A stretch of DNA of 64,000 bases from NCBI RefSeq assembly GCF_003935895.2, contig NZ_CP054058.1, positions 992,001 through 1,056,000 on the forward strand, in the 5' to 3' direction. Each line of letters starts with the position of its first letter. Position 1 is the first letter of the stretch. Shown here piece after piece: positions 35,701 to 43,704 of this stretch. The stretch is from Scandinavium goeteborgense (lineage in GTDB: Bacteria > Pseudomonadota > Gammaproteobacteria > Enterobacterales > Enterobacteriaceae). The translations under genes were made by a program, and so were the position numbers. Under the pieces are notes generated by a model that had not been told where the DNA came from, did no database searches, and saw only the letters and a program-made list of their open reading frames with translations.

Positions 35701-38313
35701 GTTCACGACGAGGCCAGATGGCGCATCCGGCGCGGTAGTATCCGGTGCGATGACGCTTGCGGGCAGGCTTGGGTTAAGCGCTGCGTCGGTGGCGATGGCC
35801 AGTAAGCCCTCACCGTTGAGCTGCGGCGTGTCCAGCGTCGCCACAAAGTTTCCGCTGCCGTTGGTCGACCCGGTGCCGATAACGTTGCCGTTCCCGTCGG
35901 TGATGGTGATGGTGCTGTTCGGCTCAGCCTGGCCGGTGACGTGCAGACCATCCGGCGTGACCACCAGGCCGGTCGGCGGATTTGGCGCAGTGGTATCCGG
36001 CGCGTTGAAGGTTTCAGGCACCCCGATGTTAGCGGCTTTGTCGGTCACGCTAACCGTCAGCGATTCACCGTTGGCTTTCGGCGTGCTGAGGGTGATCGAG
36101 AATTTGCCGTCCTGATCGGCGGTGGCGGTCCCGAGCTGTGTGCCCAGGCTGTCTTTCACCACCACGGTGCTGCCCGCTTCGGTGATCCCGGTCAGCGTCT
36201 GGCCATGATCGACCACCGCCAGATCGCTCAACGTCGGCAGCACGGTATCGATATCAACCGTGAATGAAGTCGACGGACCGCTGGTGCCCTCGTTGTTAGT
36301 GGCGGTGGCGGTAAAGGCGTGATCGCCATCGGTCAACGGCAGCAGGGGGGTAAAGGTCCAGTTGCCATTACCATCGGCAATCACCGGTGGGAGTAGCAGG
36401 GTGCCGTTATCGCTGATATTGATGGTAGTGTTCGGTTCGGCTGTGCCGGTGAGCGTTGGCGTATTGTCGTTGGTGTCTCCGCCGTTGGCGATGTTTCCGA
36501 TGGCGGGCGCGAGGTCATCGTTTACGGTAACGATGATCGGCTGAACCGGGAAGCCGGAGTCAGAGGCGGTGAAGTCGGTGGGTTGACCGACATTCCCGGC
36601 GGCATCCTGGATGCGCGCTTCCAGCGGCTGGCCCTGCGTTTGTGCCGGGTTGAGCGTGACGGTGAACTCGCCATTGCTGCCCACAACGACCGATCCCAGC
36701 AGGACGTTGTTACCGTCATAAATGGATACCGTGCTACCCGCTTCGGCGGTGCCGGTGATGGTCGCGCCGTTTTCTGCTACGTCGGTAATTTGGGCCGGAT
36801 TCGGCGGTAAAGTATCTACGGTAAACGTTGGCGAGAGCGTATTACCGCTGACGTTCCCGGCCTGGTCGGTTTGGGTAATGACCAGTGTGTGCGGTCCATC
36901 AGCCAGCGGCTGAGAAGGGGTAAAGCTCCAGTTGCCGCTGGAATCTACAGTGGTGGTGCCCAGTTTGGTTTGACCATCGTAGACCGTGATGGTGTCGCCC
37001 ACTTCCCCCTTGCCGTTGAGCGTGGGTCTGGCGTCATCGGTCACGGACCCACTTTGCAATGGACCAACAATCGTCTGGACATCATCGGTAACAGCGGAAA
37101 GCTGTGGCGCATCGGGCGCCACTGTATCGATGGTCAGCGTAAAGTGCGTGGATTCGATGCTGTGGCCTTTCAGGTTAAAGGCGATGGCGGTGAAGGAATG
37201 GAGGCCCTCAGCCAGGGCGGAACCAATCTGGAAACTCCAACTGCCGTCACTGCCCACCAGGGCGGTACCAATCTGATGGCCGTCCTGGAAAATATGAACC
37301 GTGCTGCCTGCGGTGCCAGTGCCTTTCAACAACGGCGTGTCGTCGTTCGTTATCTGATTATTGCTGAGGTTGGTTGGCACCGAGCCATGATCGTCAACCG
37401 CGCTGAGGATCACCGGCGTGTCGGGCAGATCGATGTTAGGGGCCGTGACACCCGCTCCCGGACCGGCATTACCTGCTTTATCGGTGGCGTTAACAGTCAG
37501 TTGCTCACCGCTAATCTGCGGGGTGTCGAGCGTAATGCTGAAGTGCCCGTCGCTGTTAGCGGTACCTTTCCCGATGACCTTCCCATTGGCATCTTTGACT
37601 TCGACGGTGCTGCCTGGCTCGGCATTACCGGTTAACGTGGTGCCGTCGGGTGATACGCCCAGATTAGTAGGTGCGGTCGGTGGAGTGGTGTCCGCGGTGC
37701 CGCCGCCATTGCCGTTGCCGCCATCACCGCCACCGCCGTTTCCATTGCCATCACCACCGCCATCACCACCGCCGTTTCCATTGCCATCACCGCCGCCATT
37801 ACCGCCGCCGTTTCCATTGCCATCACCGCCGCCATCACCACCGCCGTTTCCATTGCCGTTGCCGGAATTGTCGTCGGAACCACCGCCACCTCCGCCACCA
37901 CCGCTACCTGCTGCGATACCAATCCCCGCAGCAACGGCGACGCCGCCCAGAATCCAGGGCCAAATGGCACCGCCGTCGGAATCGCCTTCGCCCACCATGA
38001 AGGCGTCAAAGTTATCGATTTGCTGGAAATGAAGATCGGCACCGGTGTCCTGAACCCACCAGAGCGCACCGTGGCTGTCTTCAAGTACCAGGTGGTTTGC
38101 GCCTTGAGCGTTCTCTACGTAAAAATTGTGAACGGTAAAGGTTTCGCCCGAGTTGAGCTTGATGACCATATCCTGGCCAGATCGAGTGATAGAGGCGATA
38201 TCCGAGCGCTCGAGCTGAAGCTTCACAATGGAAGGTGCAGTGAGGGTCACTTCAGAAGCTTGAACATTGCTGGAGACGCCAGTCAATTCGGAAATTATAG
38301 AAACAGGACGCAT
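26746..38313 (-). CDS. bapA: Giant BapA-like surface adhesin secreted by the type I system
   Basis: A 3855-residue adhesin matching Salmonella BapA in order, size (about 3.8 thousand residues) and architecture; BapA promotes biofilm formation. Residues 1-110 are the N-terminal BapA prefix-like domain. Residues about 118-135 are hydrophobic (WPWILGGVAVAAGIGIAAG), followed by a Gly/Asn/Asp linker of 12-residue repeats to about 205. I count 28 Ig-like repeats of about 85-105 residues (starts like TAPDAP, ends ATDAAGN). The last about 1,000 residues hold three larger beta modules with YGTLxxxxDGSYTYxL motifs and a C-terminal type I secretion signal (NDEWTNFNLAQGDKIDLRELL). I chose the ATG with GGAG nine bases upstream and the conserved MRPVSIISELTG start; an ATG 66 bases upstream is less likely. 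Confidence 0.9.
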   Translation of the reverse strand: MRPVSIISELTGVSSNVQASEVTLTAPSIVKLQLERSDIASITRSGQDMVIKLNSGETFTVHNFYVENAQGANHLVLEDSHGALWWVQDTGADLHFQQIDNFDAFMVGEGDSDGGAIWPWILGGVAVAAGIGIAAGSGGGGGGGGSDDNSGNGNGNGGGDGGGDGNGNGGGNGGGDGNGNGGGDGGGDGNGNGGGGDGGNGNGGGTADTTPPTAPTNLGVSPDGTTLTGNAEPGSTVEVKDANGKVIGKGTANSDGHFSITLDTPQISGEQLTVNATDKAGNAGPGAGVTAPNIDLPDTPVILSAVDDHGSVPTNLSNNQITNDDTPLLKGTGTAGSTVHIFQDGHQIGTALVGSDGSWSFQIGSALAEGLHSFTAIAFNLKGHSIESTHFTLTIDTVAPDAPQLSAVTDDVQTIVGPLQSGSVTDDARPTLNGKGEVGDTITVYDGQTKLGTTTVDSSGNWSFTPSQPLADGPHTLVITQTDQAGNVSGNTLSPTFTVDTLPPNPAQITDVAENGATITGTAEAGSTVSIYDGNNVLLGSVVVGSNGEFTVTLNPAQTQGQPLEARIQDAAGNVGQPTDFTASDSGFPVQPIIVTVNDDLAPAIGNIANGGDTNDNTPTLTGTAEPNTTINISDNGTLLLPPVIADGNGNWTFTPLLPLTDGDHAFTATATNNEGTSGPSTSFTVDIDTVLPTLSDLAVVDHGQTLTGITEAGSTVVVKDSLGTQLGTATADQDGKFSITLSTPKANGESLTVSVTDKAANIGVPETFNAPDTTAPNPPTGLVVTPDGLHVTGQAEPNSTITITDGNGNVIGTGSTNGSGNFVATLDTPQLNGEGLLAIATDAALNPSLPASVIAPDTTAPDAPSGLVVNETGTQLTGNAEAGSTVIVKDPDGNVVGTVKADPTGHFTLPLTPAQDNGETLSVTATDLSNNTSQPGIAHAPDITAPETPTILQVMDDVTGIVGPINSGDTTNDSQPTLSGKAEAGSTVQVYENGNLLGNANIDGSGNWSFTPGSPLGEGSHQFVVKSTDAGGNSSSSAPFNILVDTLAPQVPAITLVNDDAAGILGPVANGGLTNDSTPTVSGTAQPGSIVHLFDNGEFVANIAVTPSGTWSYTFTDPLPTAGPAHALTVNASDDYGNTSVDSAAWTVNLDTDPPSIPGFTGVTTAGGDTLDPGQLTNETKPHMTGTGDIGSVITIYDNGTAIGQTTVDDNGKWEFTPTLPLADNTSHLLTATATDAAGNESDPASFTLDLDATAPNAPIIVSATIEGSNGDIVLANGSTTKETEPLLSGNAEPNSTVTLYNNGTLLATVPTDGNGAWSYQPGTGLSEGLHVITATATDEAGNTSPLSGGFSLQIDITAPDIPTAPLVTDNFLPVVGNVADNGSTNDTTPTFSGKGEVGSTISIYNGNDTNPLGTAIVDESGNWSWTPGSPLPLPSYVISTTATDTAGNISAHSPSVSFTIDTEAPAAPVISYAQDDVGLPVQVATGGVTDDNTPVLHGTAEIGSTVNIFNGTTLVGTAVTDSSGNWSVALGTLTDNTYTFTAVATDKAGNTSGSSSFTLTVDTTVLLPPVVDHIADNVGVIQGDLTTGMYTDDRTLVISGTAQNGTTVVIYDNGVELGTAVVSNGQWSFPTPTLTVDPLTETQHSFTFTTRDGAEETAPTAPIVITVDINPPADPIILAVTPDGTTVTGTAEGNSTVIVKNADGNVVGQAVADAGGAFSVILSPAQTGGQTLTAIDQDRAGNQSGGVDFTASNSGLPDVPVITEILDNVNPVVGVVATGGSTDDTTPTLNGTADANATVHIYIDGNPIEAGNVVADGSGNWTFTLPSDLLEGAHSFTVSATNGVGTGGLSAPTTITVDLSAPLAPTISNATDDVPATVGTINSGQLTNDTRPTLNGSGEPNATITVYDNGVKIGTATVNGTGTWSFTPTSDLTSISHDFTVTATDAAGNTGPASGIFTLNIDAIAPNIPTIGSVANDNGTLPVAIPSGGATNDTQPLLGGTGEIGSTITVYDNGNPLGTAIVDGNGNWSLPSPTALTEGNHSLTVTATDAAGNTSAPSAAFPIVIDTAPPAIPTLLTVTDDQPGVTGALVNGQLTNDTTPTLNGRGEAGATIKVFSDGVLVGSTTVDGTGAWSVTPTTPLTNGIHVLTVNQTDPAGNISAATGGFTVNVDASAPVAPVITSVADNTAPVIGVVPNNGSTNETHPAISGTGEAGSTITLYNGATVLGTAIVNGAGNWTFTPTTALTSGTWNITATATDAAGNTGPASDVRSFTVDTGVPTIPSITTVFDDQGPVTGNLTSGAVTDDSRPAISGTSEANATVKIYDGGNLVTTVTADGNGAWNWTPGTALAQGSHVMTVTATDAAGNVSPVSNSFSFVVDSLAPLAPVITSLADDVTPGIGPIVVGQTTNDSTPTLTGTAEVGATVNIYDGTTLVGTTTADALGNWIVTTSTLGDGPHTLTAKSTDAAGNVSPSSAGFGFTIDTAAPVAPVLQTVTDDVTGGAVGALTSGQLSNDNKPTLTGTAETGSTVSIYDGTTLLGTTVATGGTWSFTPGTGLSDGSHTLTVTATDAGGNVSPPTSGFVILVDATAPVTPVITTIMDDVPNIVGAVGNNQPTNDALPTLNGSAEANSTVRIYDNGTLVTTVTATPAGTWTWTPPAALAQGNHSYTVTSTDAAGNLSATSTAAAIVVDTVAPGAPSNLAANSTGTRITGTAEANSTVTITNSTGTVLGTATADGTGAFTVTLSPAQTSGQALLAFAQDRAGNVGISSPFTAPDTRVPDAPAITSVVDDVASYTGVIANGQLTNDARPTLNGTAQANATVNIYNNGTLLGTTTANGSGTWSFTPTANMTEGSHAFTATATNANGTGATSLSTSINIDTTAPSAPTIAISADGSTLSGVAEANSTITITLPNNAGTLTATAGSDGNWTLNLPVRQIEGQLLTATATDVAGNTSGQGSVNAPTLPLSAGDNITNLALTSTATTTTEHLTDYGLLLVGALGNVASVLGNDTAQVTFNIADGGSGDVTIDAAATGIVLSLLSTQEIVVQRFDTASGSWTTFINTSNPDFANLLTLTGSGVTLSLTGLTGGQYRVLTYNSSLLATGSYTSLDVDVHKTSAGSVSGPTTESGNVITDRDTTGGLDNAPTGTTVTQVTDANGVVTTVGAGGANIVGLYGTLHINQDGSYTYTLTNTSAAVLGHKESFTYTITHNGVSDSAQLVVTLGPVPAASSVVTADDSAALVFNTNVEAINNGASSQSGFTVVGVGLGNVLNLDVLANMSNPIRFDVEDGSTRTMTLQSSVGGVALASTFDLYIYRFNDLTQQYEQYQVQKGWLNAPLLGGQSSQLTLTLPGGEYVFLLNTASGVTALTGYTLNILQDHTYAVDSLAASTSGNVLSNDVLPAGALLTEVNGVAVSATGTTTINGQYGTLTIDAKGNYSYALKSGVGADSIKTPDSFVYTVKAANGDTDRASLNITPTPHALDAVNDSSAVMAVTAAQDSIGYSSGALGSATIFTLGSKGSGSGSFDITGHDALLNSSLTFNVTSLVSLGALTVTWSISENGNVLKSGTTPINAIGLLAASATVPLSGLELDAGHYTVSFTGNLGGLAVGNVTITPTVTGTTSHLDIFETSGSSSVHGNIFDGSEAAGAADQLASVHTTLSITGAGSSTATLDPAASASTATVLGKYGALQFNLDGSYTYTLNNAVALSSMTSKETFTYTLNDKNGHTDTATLTINMNPQMASTDQHDVLTGSAYGDTLIYHLLNGANATGGNGNDEWTNFNLAQGDKIDLRELLTGWDHQASTLGNYVQVNTNGANTVISVDRDGTGSTYNSTPLITLDNVHTTLAELMQQNHIITG
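37699..37863 (-). repeat. 36-bp tandem repeat encoding Gly/Asn/Asp linker
   Basis: The word GTTTCCATTGCC recurs on the plus strand at exactly 36-base spacing (37738, 37774, 37810, 37846). Each unit encodes 12 residues of the GDGNGNGGGDGG type within the adhesin. Slippage here would change linker length in steps of 12 residues without breaking the frame. Confidence 0.9.
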
Positions 38314-39088
38314 GGTTATCACTCCATTCAACGAAAGTGGTGGTACCGTTTTTACGAGCAAGGTTTCGATGCCGCACAATAAAACGTATTCATGCAGTTA
38401 ATGCTTTAAAAGGGTTGGTCCTTACCCTAAATTTTGCGCGAGCGAATCCGTTGCTATTAAAAGCAGTGAATAAATATTGTGTGCGGCAGATGTGACGCGA
38501 AATATCCTGAGACGAAAACCCCTGTTTTTTATCGGCTTAATATTACTGTGTGTGCTGATCATGATATAGACAGGAACGAAAGAATGCGCAAATGAAGCAC
38601 CGGTTAACTTTGCTTTAGTGAAAATGAACTTTTAGTACCTGGGACTGTAAGTCGCCTGGTCTGTTTGAGGCGGAGTATTGCGTGAGATGTGGGGCGGTTT
38701 AGGTTTAATCTATTGAAACATAGAGGATAGTTCTGCCGAAAATGAAATCGATTCTGAACGCCGGAAATTGATAATGGTTACCATTCCTTATGATTTGAAC
38801 GGATGAAACTCGAGAGAAATACCTCTTTTTTGTTTTAAATATTCCCTGCTTATGCGATCCCGGTCCCTCTACGTGAGGCTGCGAATAATAGCGCTAATTA
38901 AGCTGCCCAAGGACTACATGATATATCATGAAGTTTCTAACGATATTAATGGCCTGGTGAATTATTCCCGGTGAGTAAATGTATTTCGGCTTTAATTAAT
39001 GGTAGGCGGGGGAAAAATGGTGGTGCCAGACGAAAAAAGTCCCGTTAGCGTTATTCCACGCTTTCGGGACAGTTTCAGATGAAAGGAA
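38314..39088. promoter_or_regulatory. Long AT-rich control region upstream of the adhesin operon
   Basis: 775 bases without a gene separate the adhesin start from smpB. The stretch should hold the adhesin promoter, but I could not pick convincing -35/-10 boxes. It contains a perfect 14-base palindrome CATGATATATCATG (38917-38930), an inverted repeat AATGG-TTA-CCATT (38773-38785) and the smpB terminator at its right end. Such long upstream regions are usual for biofilm genes under several regulators. Confidence 0.5.
39033..39070 (-). terminator. smpB terminator
   Basis: Read on the minus strand, GTCCCG and CGGGAC close a stem with an inner AGCGT/ACGCT pairing, followed by six T. It ends smpB transcription before the adhesin control region. 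Confidence 0.85.
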
Positions 39089-39571
39089 TTAGCGCCCGGC
39101 GTGTTTCATAATGCGGGCTTTGTCACGTGCCCATTCCTGATCTTTCAGGTCGGAGCGTTTGTCGTGCTGTTTCTTACCTTTCGCTACGCCGATTTTGACT
39201 TTACACCAGGCATTCTTCCAGTAGAGGGAGAGTGCAAGCACGGTGTAACCGTCGCGGTTAATCTGGCCGATGAGGGAATCCAGCTCGCGCTGATTCAGCA
39301 GCAGTTTACGGGTACGGGTTGGGTCGCAGACGTAGTGGCTTGACGCGACGGCCAGCGGCGTGAAGTTAGCACCAAACAGATAGGCTTCACCGTCACGCAG
39401 GATAACGTAGCTGTCGCTAATGTTGGCTTTACCTGCACGCAGAGATTTGACTTCCCAGCCCTGAAGGGCCAGTCCCGCTTCATACTCATCTTCGATAAAA
39501 TATTCGTGGCGGGCGCGTTTATTCAGCGCGATAGTGGCTGATCCAGGTTTGTTAGATTTTTTCTTAGTCAT
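39089..39571 (-). CDS. smpB: SsrA-binding protein SmpB
   Basis: A 160-residue protein with the full SmpB sequence: [20 protein letters not shown] at the start, [18 protein letters not shown] in the OB-fold core and the basic tail [23 protein letters not shown]. It binds tmRNA and delivers it to stalled ribosomes. The normal length is 160 residues. In many genomes it lies near ssrA; here the adhesin locus stands between them. Confidence 0.98.
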   Translation of the reverse strand: MTKKKSNKPGSATIALNKRARHEYFIEDEYEAGLALQGWEVKSLRAGKANISDSYVILRDGEAYLFGANFTPLAVASSHYVCDPTRTRKLLLNQRELDSLIGQINRDGYTVLALSLYWKNAWCKVKIGVAKGKKQHDKRSDLKDQEWARDKARIMKHAGR

Positions 39572-39717
39572 AGTGTCCTGAAGTCATCTTTTTTGTACAT
39601 TGCCTCAATCCTCCCGCGAGGCGCAATGGCGTATCTTAGCACGAGTTACGGTACAGCGTTTTTTTTAACAGGGGATAAATGATATTATTTGCGCGATGAC
39701 AGTGAGTGGAAATAGCC

Positions 39718-40155
39718 ATGCCCCAGATTAGTCGTACTGCGCTCGTGCCTTACAGCGCGGAACAGATGTACCAACTCGTGAACGATGTAGATGCGTATCC
39801 TGACTTTATCCCCGGTTGCACCGGGAGTCGCGTGCTGGAAGCCGGGCCATCGCAGATGACGGCGGCGGTTGACGTGTCGAAAGCGGGGATCAGTAAAACC
39901 TTTACTACCCGAAATACGCTGACCGATAACCAAAGCATTTTGATGCATCTGGTGGACGGCCCGTTCAAGAAATTGATCGGCGGTTGGAAGTTCACGCCGC
40001 TCAGCCAGGATGCCTGCAAAATCGAGTTTCACCTGGATTTTGAGTTCACCAATATGCTGATTGAAATGGCGTTTGGCCGCATCTTTAAAGAGCTGGCCTC
40101 CAACATGGTGCAGGCATTCACGCTGCGCGCCAAAGAGGTTTACAGTGTCGGCTAA
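39718..40155 (+). CDS. ratA: RatA, START/coenzyme-Q-binding-like protein
   Basis: A 145-residue START-domain protein matching E. coli RatA/PasT ([43 protein letters not shown]). E. coli RatA has been linked to 50S association and persistence, while the homologous Coq10 family binds ubiquinone; the cellular role is still debated. I chose the ATG over a GTG four codons upstream because it gives the standard length. It is coupled to rnfH by an 11-base overlap and is divergent from smpB. Confidence 0.93.
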   Translation: MPQISRTALVPYSAEQMYQLVNDVDAYPDFIPGCTGSRVLEAGPSQMTAAVDVSKAGISKTFTTRNTLTDNQSILMHLVDGPFKKLIGGWKFTPLSQDACKIEFHLDFEFTNMLIEMAFGRIFKELASNMVQAFTLRAKEVYSVG

Positions 40156-40432
40156 ACTCACGGTAGAAGTCGTTTACGCTTTGCCTGAAAAGCAGTATCT
40201 GCATAAGGTCTCGCTGGAAGAGGGCGCGACCGTTGAACAGGCCATTGTGGCCAGCGGCTTAATGCGGCTGCGTCCGGAAATCGACCTCACCAGCAACAAA
40301 GTGGGGGTCTGGAGTCGGGCGGTTAAATTGCAGGACGCGGTACACGATGGCGACCGGGTAGAAATTTATCGCCCGTTGATTGCCGACCCGAAAGTACTGC
40401 GGCGTCAGCGCGCCGAGAAATTTGCAAAATAA
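40145..40432 (+). CDS. rnfH: RnfH family ubiquitin-like protein (RatB)
   Basis: A 95-residue beta-grasp protein matching E. coli RnfH/Rat[31 protein letters not shown] and RRQRAEK at the end. The start is a GTG with AAGAGG eight bases upstream inside ratA; no in-frame ATG gives this product. Function is not established, though the gene is coupled to ratA in most gamma-proteobacteria. Confidence 0.93.
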   Translation: MSAKLTVEVVYALPEKQYLHKVSLEEGATVEQAIVASGLMRLRPEIDLTSNKVGVWSRAVKLQDAVHDGDRVEIYRPLIADPKVLRRQRAEKFAK

Positions 40433-40459
40433 AAAAGCGCTCAATGAGCGCTTTTTTTT
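40431..40459. terminator. Bidirectional terminator between rnfH and bamE
   Basis: AAGCGCTC and GAGCGCTT pair around AAT, with A and T runs on both sides. It serves the two convergent genes. Confidence 0.93.
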
Positions 40460-40473
40460 CGTCTGCGACAGGC

Positions 40474-40818
40474 TTAGTTGCCTGAAGTCAGAGCCGGTTT
40501 GTTATCGATGTTGGTCAGTACACCGCTGGTGTTGAAGGTCAGGGTCAGCGTCTGCTGAGTCACTTTCTCGTGGCCAGGTTCCTGACGGAACACGTAGAAC
40601 CAGGTATTTGTTCCGAACGGATCGGACATCATTGGGGTACCCAGAGCGTAGGCGACCTGCTGTTGTGTCATGCCGACACGAATTTTTGCGACGTCGTTAG
40701 GTGCCAGATAGTTACCCTGGTTGATGTCAGGACGGTAAACCACTCGCTCCAGAGTGGAACAGCCTGCGGTCAACATCAGAGCAACCGCTGCGGCAGCAGT
40801 CAGCATTTTACAGCGCAT
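40474..40818 (-). CDS. bamE: Outer membrane protein assembly factor BamE
   Basis: A 114-residue lipoprotein of the beta-barrel assembly machine. Signal peptide [20 protein letters not shown] has the lipobox LTAGC; the mature part has the family core [26 protein letters not shown] and [12 protein letters not shown] chose the ATG giving the E. coli-like length (113 residues) with AAGGAATC upstream, not an ATG 36 bases earlier. Confidence 0.97.
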   Translation of the reverse strand: MRCKMLTAAAAVALMLTAGCSTLERVVYRPDINQGNYLAPNDVAKIRVGMTQQQVAYALGTPMMSDPFGTNTWFYVFRQEPGHEKVTQQTLTLTFNTSGVLTNIDNKPALTSGN

Positions 40819-40955
40819 AGTGATTTGATTCCTTTTCGGGCCAGAGCAGTTCACGGCTCAATTGTCATATGCCGATGATAATAGACCTTGCCTTACATTG
40901 AAACTGGTCTTACGGCGTTTTGTTGTTGTCTATGACCCTGAGTTACCGAAAAAGT

Positions 40956-42617
40956 TTATGCCGCCAGCAACTCTTTGGCGTTCGCCAGCGTGTTGCGAGT
41001 CACTTCGCTGCCACCGAGCAGACGGGCCAATTCCTGCAAACGCGCGCGTTTATCGAGCGGCTGCATATGTGTTTCGGTCATTGCGCCGTCGGTTTCTTTG
41101 CTGACGTAGAAATGATGGTGACCACAACCCGCCACCTGCGGCAGGTGGGTGACGCACATTACCTGAGTCGATTCGCCGAGCTGACGCAGCAGTTTGCCGA
41201 CGACTGCTGCGGTTGGGCCGCTGATACCCACATCCACCTCATCGAAAATCAGCGCCGGGGTTTCCATTTTACGGGCGGTGATCACCTGGATAGAAAGTGC
41301 GATACGGGAAAGCTCACCGCCGGACGCGACTTTCGCAATCGGCTGCAACGGCTGGCCTGGGTTGGTTGTGACACGAAACTCAATGCGGTCGGCACCTTCG
41401 GCGGTCAGATGTTTTGCTTCGAAGCTGACATCAATGGCGAACAGCCCATGTGGCATTGAAAGTGAGTGCATGCTGTCGGTGATCAGCCCGGCTAATTCAG
41501 TGGCGCTGGCCTGGCGTAATGCATGCAGCTGTTCGGCGGTTTCCAGTGCCTGCTGGTGGTGTTTAGTCACTGCAAGGCTCAGGGTTTCCGCAGAATCGGC
41601 CTGGTCGTCCAGCTGCTGCTGTTCATCGAGCAGAGACTGATAAAACGCCGGGAGTTCTTCCGGGGTCACATTGTGCTTACGTGCCAGCGCAATCTGGCGG
41701 GAAATGCGCTGTTCAAGTTCAAACAGACGGTTTGGGTCGAGATCGAGCCGGTCGCAGTAGTGACGCAGTTCATCGCTGGCTTCGCTGAGCTGAATGGCCG
41801 CTTCTTCCAGCATGTCGAGCACGCCGGACACTTTGCTGTCCATGCTGACCAATTCGGTTACCAGTTGGCGCGCGCTGTACAGCTGACTTAACAGGTTCGC
41901 GTCTTCGCCATCAGCCAGAATCGACATGGCATGTTGGCTGGTGCTGATCAGCTGCCCGCTGTTGGCGAGGCGTTTGTACTCTTCATCAATTTGCTCAAAC
42001 TCACCCGCCAGCGGCTGGAACTCGTTCAGCTCTTTCAGTTGATACTGAAGTAATTCCGCACGCGCGATGCGTTCATGGCTGAGTTGCTGATGCTGCGCGA
42101 GGTCACGACAGCTCTGATGCCACTGACGATACTGCTCCGCCATACGCGAGGTGAGTACTGACTCACCGGTATAGCCATCGAGCAGGGATTTTTGGTGTTC
42201 GGGTTTAACCAGAAGCTGATGCGCGTGCTGACCGTGAATTTGAATCAGCAGTTGCCCGAGTTCGCGGAGCTGAGAAAGAGGGACGGCGGTGCCGTTAATG
42301 AAGCCTCGCGAACGGCCATCACTGCTGATTACGCGGCGAAGTAAACACTCACGTCCGTCTTCCAGCTGGTTTTGCTCCAGCCAGCGTTGAGCCGCAGGTG
42401 TGTCTTTCAGAACGAAGCGGGCACAGAGATCGGCGCGGGTTGCACCCATGCGAACGATGTCGCCTTCTGCGCGGCCACCCAGGCACAACCCAAGGGCATC
42501 AATCGCAATAGATTTACCGGCACCGGTTTCCCCGGTGATGGCCGTCATTCCGCTGTGAAAATCGATTTCAAGCTCACGTACGATTGCAAAATTGCTGATG
42601 GTCAGTTGTGCCAGCAT
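40956..42617 (-). CDS. recN: DNA repair protein RecN
   Basis: A 553-residue SMC-like protein for double-strand break repair, normal length for E. coli RecN. It has the N-terminal [13 protein letters not shown], Walker A GETGAGKS, long coiled-coil arms, and near the C-terminus the signature [13 protein letters not shown] and Walker [14 protein letters not shown]. Three LexA-like boxes upstream place it under SOS control, as in E. coli. Confidence 0.98.
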   Translation of the reverse strand: MLAQLTISNFAIVRELEIDFHSGMTAITGETGAGKSIAIDALGLCLGGRAEGDIVRMGATRADLCARFVLKDTPAAQRWLEQNQLEDGRECLLRRVISSDGRSRGFINGTAVPLSQLRELGQLLIQIHGQHAHQLLVKPEHQKSLLDGYTGESVLTSRMAEQYRQWHQSCRDLAQHQQLSHERIARAELLQYQLKELNEFQPLAGEFEQIDEEYKRLANSGQLISTSQHAMSILADGEDANLLSQLYSARQLVTELVSMDSKVSGVLDMLEEAAIQLSEASDELRHYCDRLDLDPNRLFELEQRISRQIALARKHNVTPEELPAFYQSLLDEQQQLDDQADSAETLSLAVTKHHQQALETAEQLHALRQASATELAGLITDSMHSLSMPHGLFAIDVSFEAKHLTAEGADRIEFRVTTNPGQPLQPIAKVASGGELSRIALSIQVITARKMETPALIFDEVDVGISGPTAAVVGKLLRQLGESTQVMCVTHLPQVAGCGHHHFYVSKETDGAMTETHMQPLDKRARLQELARLLGGSEVTRNTLANAKELLAA

Positions 42618-42627
42618 AGTCGTCTTC

Positions 42628-42683
42628 CTGTATGAAAAACCATAACTGTATTTTCATACAGTATAAACTGGTTTTTTATACAG
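42628..42683 (-). promoter_or_regulatory. LexA (SOS) boxes of recN
   Basis: A perfect CTGT-N8-ACAG box lies at 42646-42661. Two partial boxes flank it, CTGG-N8-ACAG at 42668-42683 and CTGT-N8-CCAT at 42628-42643. E. coli recN also carries multiple LexA boxes. Confidence 0.9.
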
Positions 42684-42703
42684 TAAAGAGCCGAAATGCA
42701 AAA

Positions 42704-43582
42704 TCAGAACAATTTTTTTGACCAACCGAGTTTTGAGCTCAATGTGTTGAAATAGCTGTAATCTTTGGGGTGAATCAGGTTGAGATGGTAATCGCAGCGG
42801 CGGATCAGCACGTCTTCGCCTTCCTGAATCGGCAGCGCAATCTGGCTGTCACAGCTGATTTCCAGGTCACTTCGGGGATGAGCAAACCGCAGGCGAATGG
42901 TGCTGCTGCTGTTGATAACCAACGGGCGCGCGGACAGCGTGTGCGGGAACATTGGCACCAGCGTGATGGCATCCAGTGAAGGAGTCAGAATAGGGCCGCC
43001 CGCTGAAAGTGAGTAGGCGGTTGAACCGGTCGGCGTCGAGATAATCAGGCCGTCTGAACGCTGGGAAAAGGCAAACACTTCATCGATATACACTTCGAAT
43101 TCAATCATGTGCGCCACTTTACCTGGATGCAGCACCACTTCGTTGATGGCGGTGCTGATCCGCTTCTGGCACTCCTTCTGGCACACCTGTGCCTCAAGCA
43201 GAAAGCGCTTCTCGGTGATATAGTGGCCTTCGAGCACGTCAGCCAGCTGCTGATGCGCGTTATCGGGGTCGAGATCGGTCAGGAAGCCCAGGTTGCCACG
43301 GTTTATGCCGATAACTTTTATGTCGTAGCGAGCGAGCGTTCGCGCGGCGCCGAGCATATTGCCATCACCGCCGACCACCACCGCCAGGTCGGCCTGTTGG
43401 CCAATTTCAGCCAGGGTGCCGGTGGCAACGTTCTTTAATTGCAGCTCGCGGGCAATCTGTTGTTCAACAATGACATTGTAGCCTTTGGTACACAGCCAGC
43501 GGTACAGCATTTCATGTGTGGTCAGCGCGGTAGGATGGCGGGGATGACCGACAATACCGATACACTTGAAATGATTGTTCAT
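42704..43582 (-). CDS. nadK: NAD kinase
   Basis: A 292-residue NAD kinase, the E. coli length, making NADP from NAD and ATP. Family motifs seen are [13 protein letters not shown] (GGDG site), [30 protein letters not shown] and the C-terminal [10 protein letters not shown] chose the start [12 protein letters not shown]; the frame is open 25 codons further upstream but without the conserved start. It is divergent from grpE. Confidence 0.98.
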   Translation of the reverse strand: MNNHFKCIGIVGHPRHPTALTTHEMLYRWLCTKGYNVIVEQQIARELQLKNVATGTLAEIGQQADLAVVVGGDGNMLGAARTLARYDIKVIGINRGNLGFLTDLDPDNAHQQLADVLEGHYITEKRFLLEAQVCQKECQKRISTAINEVVLHPGKVAHMIEFEVYIDEVFAFSQRSDGLIISTPTGSTAYSLSAGGPILTPSLDAITLVPMFPHTLSARPLVINSSSTIRLRFAHPRSDLEISCDSQIALPIQEGEDVLIRRCDYHLNLIHPKDYSYFNTLSSKLGWSKKLF

Positions 43583-43631
43583 TTTCTGGAGGTCCTTGTG
43601 GCGAATGAATGATGACAATGTGCCTGCTTCC

Positions 43632-43660
43632 CTTGAAACCCGCAGCACGATCCCCATAAT
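43632..43660 (+). promoter_or_regulatory. Sigma-32 heat-shock promoter of grpE
   Basis: CTTGAAA, a 13-base spacer, then CCCCATAAT is an almost perfect sigma-32 promoter. It ends about 45 bases upstream of the grpE start. Confidence 0.9.
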
Positions 43661-43704
43661 AAGCGAAGTCAGCGAGATGAATACGAAAAAACGCGGAGAA
43701 ATTC

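Noticed and set aside
37699-37863. Short regular repeats resembling CRISPR or an origin iteron array
   Set aside because: They are within the adhesin frame and encode a Gly-rich linker at 36-base periodicity.
26923-38382. Many long open frames on the plus strand opposite the adhesin gene
   Set aside because: They mirror the GC-rich repetitive adhesin codons; products are repetitive Val/Ser/Pro-rich or Gly/Arg-rich with no starts, ribosome sites or family motifs.
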